A program made the translations under genes and the position numbers. The notes under the pieces were generated by a model, which was not told the DNA's origin, searched no databases, and was given only the letters and a program-made list of their open reading frames with translations. Shown in pieces: positions 62,483-64,000 of a DNA stretch of 64,000 nt. The first letter of the stretch is position 1; the number at the start of each line of letters is the position of its first letter. Where the stretch lies: contig NZDE01000013.1 in NCBI GenBank assembly GCA_002690045.1, forward strand, positions 124,001 through 188,000, written 5' to 3'. Source of the stretch: Alphaproteobacteria bacterium. GTDB taxonomy: Bacteria; Pseudomonadota; Alphaproteobacteria; Micavibrionales; Micavibrionaceae.

Positions 62483-62510
62483 AAAACGCCCGCTGAAAAG
62501 GGCGTTTTTT
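62483..62510 (+). terminator. Intrinsic terminator
   Basis: AAAACGCCC (62483-62491) pairs with GGGCGTTTT (62500-62508), followed by more T. Confidence 0.88.
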
Positions 62511-62550
62511 CGTTTTTCCAAAAAAAAATAAAAAAATTTGAATTTTTCGC

Positions 62551-62578
62551 TTGCATTAGCTGCGTAAAAATATATATT
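62551..62578 (+). promoter_or_regulatory. Promoter for tRNA-Gly
   Basis: TTGCAT (62551-62556) and TATATT (62573-62578) separated by 16 bp, about 42 bp before the mature tRNA end. Confidence 0.5.
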
Positions 62579-62619
62579 TCGCTCTACCCACGGCGCGGAA
62601 CTTAGCGCCAAACACTTAA

Positions 62620-62694
62620 GCGAGTGTAGCTCAGGGGTAGAGCACAACCTTGCCAAGGTTGGGGTCGAGGGTTCGAATCCCTTCACTCGCTCCA
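62620..62694 (+). tRNA. tRNA-Gly (anticodon GCC)
   Basis: 75 nt including encoded CCA. The acceptor arms GCGAGTG (62620-62626) and CACTCGC (62684-62690) pair perfectly, with T as discriminator. The anticodon loop TTGCCAA gives GCC. The D and T arms are normal (GTTCGAATC). Confidence 0.96.
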
Positions 62695-62714
62695 TTTTCC
62701 CTTCTTGTAAGTTT

Positions 62715-62737
62715 AGCGCCATTTTGGCGCTTTTTTT
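62715..62737 (+). terminator. Intrinsic terminator after tRNA-Gly
   Basis: AGCGCCA pairs with TGGCGCT (62715-62721, 62725-62731) around TTT, followed by a T run. Confidence 0.88.
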
Positions 62738-62841
62738 GTGCCTTAAATACCTCTTTTTCGCATACGCAGCACACTATTAACTTGCCATTTTTATAATTAA
62801 TGTGCTTATTTACTTTCTATAATAATAAGGGAGTAATGAGT

Positions 62842-63384
62842 ATGGGAATGACACGTTTACAGCGTGCAGGGGCGATTAGCGTGATCGGGCTTTCTGCGGT
62901 GTTTATGAGTGCATGTTCATCAATCAGCCAAACTAATGCGGATTTGTTTTCAGGTATACAAGAAATTCAAACGCGCGTCGGTGGTTTACAGCATGGGATG
63001 AGCCTTTCTGAAGTATCTGCATCACTTAATGTTAATTTAGATGATTTTTATAAGTTAGATCGTGCAGCATTGCTGCGCGCGCAATACGGCGCAGAGCCGC
63101 GAATTAATGTTGATAGTGACCGTTTGCAGGATATTGGTGCGGAGCTTAGCCGTACGGAAGGATATGAGCTATCTTATAAAGATATTACCAAATCATGGTA
63201 TTTTTCAAATTTCGGGACGAAAATTAAGAATACCGTAGAAGGTGAAGAAATGAAGGTCGTTTTCATTTTTAAAGATGGAAAACTGGCTGAAACCGTAACA
63301 TCCGGCGGTAAGGTGAATGATGTGGATCGTGATTCCGTCATTCCACGTCCAGAAGAAATGATTAAATTAGGCCGCAGCCTATAA
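62842..63384 (+). CDS. Putative lipoprotein
   Basis: A 180-residue exported protein. Its start, MGMTRLQRAGAISVIGLSAV, leads to the lipobox FMSAC, so lipidation is predicted. The mature part has VGGLQHGMSLSEVSASLNV, a pattern seen in SmpA/OmlA-like lipoproteins, then an alpha/beta region and VVFIFKDGKLAETVTSGG. This resembles a BamE-like fold, but it is weak. AGGGAG lies 8 nt before ATG 62842, better than the ATG at 62836 (2 nt). Confidence 0.7.
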   Translation: MGMTRLQRAGAISVIGLSAVFMSACSSISQTNADLFSGIQEIQTRVGGLQHGMSLSEVSASLNVNLDDFYKLDRAALLRAQYGAEPRINVDSDRLQDIGAELSRTEGYELSYKDITKSWYFSNFGTKIKNTVEGEEMKVVFIFKDGKLAETVTSGGKVNDVDRDSVIPRPEEMIKLGRSL

Positions 63385-63463
63385 AGAATAACTAATAATA
63401 AACCAAATAATGTGGGGAAGGGCGGTTAGGTTTTTTTGTAAATCTGCCGCTCTGATATAAAAG

Positions 63464-63496
63464 TAAAGCGCCGCCTTATCACTAAGGGGCGCTTTA
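63464..63496. terminator. Hairpin between convergent genes
   Basis: TAAAGCGCC (63464-63472) pairs with GGCGCTTTA (63488-63496), extended by CCTTA/TAAGG with one bulged G. T-tracts are modest. Confidence 0.65.
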
Positions 63497-63518
63497 TATT
63501 ATATCTATGTTAGATTAT

Positions 63519-64000
63519 TTATCGCGCAGGGAACGCTTTAAACTTGGTCGCTTCGACGATGTCTACATCACGTGCAAGGTTTTGGGTACGCTCTGCAGCC
63601 ATTGCTTTGCTGACTGAATCGATTGATGTAGGGTTGCGTCCATAAAGGCCGATATATTCATTACACATTGTGCCAATTGGTTTAGATGCTGTTGGCGCGC
63701 TGCCCCATTGTGTCAGTGATGATGGAACAGAGAGTGTTTTGAATGTGTAGCTTAAGGATACGGCTTCTTCGCCTTCAACCGTTGGAATAACATCAGGTGT
63801 AAAGTTAACGAGGTTAACACTGTCAATATTAATGGCTTTACGCAATGTGCCTGTAACGGCGCCGTCAAATGTGCCAGCGGCTTCGGTGAAAATGGCCAAA
63901 TCTACATCTTTGCTTTCAAGTTTCTGGAGCATATCAACATTGTCTTTGGTTGGCACAAGTTTGATTTGGTCGGCATATTTATTGAATAATGTGGTGTAAA
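63519..64000 (-). CDS. C-terminal part of a substrate-binding-like protein (start outside window)
   Basis: An open frame running off the window edge; 160 residues visible. The text KLVPTKDNVDMLQKLESKDVDLAIF has the lobe-hinge look of periplasmic solute-binding proteins, and SVNLVNFTPDVIPTVEGEE and MCNEYIGLYGRNPTS follow. It may be a TAXI/NMT1-type solute receptor, but this is low confidence. No signal can be judged, since the N-terminus is not here. Confidence 0.5.
   Translation of the reverse strand, partial: YTTLFNKYADQIKLVPTKDNVDMLQKLESKDVDLAIFTEAAGTFDGAVTGTLRKAINIDSVNLVNFTPDVIPTVEGEEAVSLSYTFKTLSVPSSLTQWGSAPTASKPIGTMCNEYIGLYGRNPTSIDSVSKAMAAERTQNLARDVDIVEATKFKAFPAR

Noticed and set aside
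62441-62722. 93-codon - strand ORF over tRNA-Gly
   Set aside because: Overlaps the tRNA and two terminators; its sequence is explained by the complement of the tRNA.
1-64000. CRISPR arrays, prophage or restriction-modification systems
   Set aside because: No regularly spaced short repeats, cas genes, phage structural genes or DNA methyltransferase/endonuclease pairs were seen.

Overview
The window is a chromosomal stretch from a polarly flagellated alphaproteobacterium. This is inferred from family content: a CckA-type hybrid kinase, a DUF2336 protein, a DUF1674/SDHAF4 protein, DUF1223 and DUF4864 proteins, and a GAAC-N7-GAAC (alphaproteobacterial LexA-type) box upstream of recA. FlhF and FlhG suggest polar placement of the flagellum. 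Base composition looks AT-leaning, and a Micavibrio-like lineage is possible but unproven. No prophage, transposase, integrase, CRISPR array or rRNA was seen.

Layout. 1-10 kb: 3' part of flhA, a fused membrane/spermidine-synthase-like protein, then a + strand flagellar block (CheY-like receiver, an unknown 161-residue helical protein, flhF, flhG, a FliK-like protein). 10-15 kb: dapB, ogt, uvrC, a pentapeptide-repeat protein, a MarR-type regulator, tRNA-Leu(UAA) and two tandem palindromic repeats. 15-21 kb: AMIN lipoprotein, TonB-dependent receptor, YfiR-like protein and a CHASE8-like hybrid kinase, which look like one signalling unit. 21-30 kb: two envelope-glycan genes, a Flp pilin, and a tight - strand operon of a large methyltransferase fusion, an NDUFAF5/BioC-like methyltransferase, gloB and mnmC. 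30-35 kb: comF, a UbiH-type hydroxylase, grxC, an HxlR regulator, a nitrilase-family amidase and gluQ.

34.7-43.3 kb holds the other flagellar export genes: fliO-fliP on the - strand, then an FhlB-type protein divergent from flgB-flgC-fliE and, further on, fliQ-fliR-flhB. fliP carries an in-frame amber codon in an otherwise intact reading frame. A small secreted-protein gene sits between fliE and fliQ, flanked by two copies of the same dispersed palindromic element found next to tRNA-Leu. 43-50 kb: cckA, recA (LexA box upstream), a 57-residue DUF1674 gene, chorismate mutase and rsmB. 50-60 kb: DUF2336, rpmI-rplT, two small paralogues of an unknown family, gpt, an HDAC-like deacylase beside a tandem GNAT, DUF4864 and DUF1223 proteins, and pheS closed by its own terminator with no pheT next to it. 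59.5-64 kb: mltG, a LON-domain protein, a PrdX-type editing protein, small hypotheticals, tRNA-Gly(GCC), a lipoprotein and the 3' part of a substrate-binding-like protein.

How the parts fit. flhA, fliO, fliP, fliQ, fliR and flhB encode the export gate, FlhF/FlhG set flagellar position and number, and FlgB/FlgC/FliE form the proximal rod. CckA is the apex kinase of the alphaproteobacterial CtrA pathway, and two TTAA-N7-TTAA sequences are candidate CtrA boxes. The strongest leads are the fliP amber codon, the ~100-nt palindromic repeat family, the TonB/YfiR/CHASE8-kinase cluster, the 919-residue methyltransferase fusion, and the paralogous pair at 52.3-53.1 kb, whose upstream member has its ribosome-binding site inside a terminator-like hairpin.
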